Positions 49,167-49,195 of a DNA stretch of 49,195 bases are shown one piece after another. The position numbers and the translations under genes are program-made. The stretch spans positions 1 through 49,195 of the forward strand of contig SVLP01000019.1 of the NCBI GenBank assembly GCA_015067895.1. The letters run 5' to 3'. The DNA comes from Oscillospiraceae bacterium (GTDB taxonomy: Bacteria > Bacillota_A > Clostridia > Oscillospirales > Oscillospiraceae). The notes beneath the pieces are model-generated. The model did not search any database, was not told where the DNA came from, and was given only the letters and a program-made list of their open reading frames with translations. Numbering within the stretch: position 1 is the stretch's first letter; each line of letters starts with the position of its first letter.

Positions 49167-49195
49167 ATATTGACCATATATAGCCGATTAACAAC

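Overview
The window looks like a chromosomal segment of a GC-rich, anaerobic, gut-type clostridium, most likely Oscillospirales/Oscillospiraceae. This is inferred from gene content; no 16S or marker search was possible. Supporting signs are a complete rnfCDGEAB operon, the Firmicute order gdpP-rplI-dnaB-tilS-hpt-ftsH, RNase J, a lipoprotein-type peptide importer, strong AGGAGG ribosome binding sites, a rubredoxin-fused flavodiiron protein and many dispersed palindromic repeats.

Layout. 1-2.3 kb: UDP-galactopyranose mutase (minus) and a HAD hydrolase (plus). 2.6-11.3 kb: an Opp/Dpp-type peptide ABC importer operon in which the OppC-like permease carries an RCC1-like beta-propeller in its first extracytoplasmic loop and the OppF-like ATPase carries a long coiled-coil insertion; a 64-residue membrane protein ends the operon. 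11.7-16.8 kb: the Rnf ferredoxin:NAD+ oxidoreductase operon. 16.9-17.5 kb: a divergent XRE regulator and small-protein pair with twin operators. 17.5-20.3 kb: a ZIP metal transporter and a flavodiiron protein, divergent. 20.3-27.8 kb: a patchwork bounded by two inverted copies of a roughly 300-bp repeat. It holds a ferritin-like/VIT1 metal exporter, a DUF4062 gene coupled to a TIGR02206-type membrane gene, an AT-rich FRG-domain gene between a decayed tRNA-Leu end and an intact tRNA-Leu(UAG), an M14 peptidase, a PAP2-like protein and a DUF975 protein. 27.8-31.7 kb (minus): an M16 peptidase pair, lgt, a coiled-coil protein and a PspC protein. 32-36.1 kb: prmA, a putative glycoside hydrolase, a methyltransferase and pfkA. 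36.4-38.3 kb: a second DUF975-like protein and an XRE/TPR-like regulator. 38.3-46.7 kb (minus): gdpP, rplI, a 44-codon gene, dnaB, tilS, hpt, ftsH. 47.2-48.9 kb: RNase J, followed by a gene remnant.

The most unusual content is (1) the peptide importer with an extracytoplasmic propeller and an ATPase coiled coil; (2) a palindrome GTGAT-N3-(A/G)TCAC placed exactly 31.5 bp from the -10 centre at three promoters (zupT, flavodiiron protein, TIGR02206/DUF4062), which predicts a CRP/FNR-like activator regulon; (3) a tRNA-Leu-associated mini-island with an FRG gene; (4) helically phased TGC repeats running into the pfkA -35; and (5) a dense population of hairpin-forming repeats whose arms vary in a compensated way.

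All functions are inferred from motifs and context read by eye. No alignment, HMM search or folding program was run.
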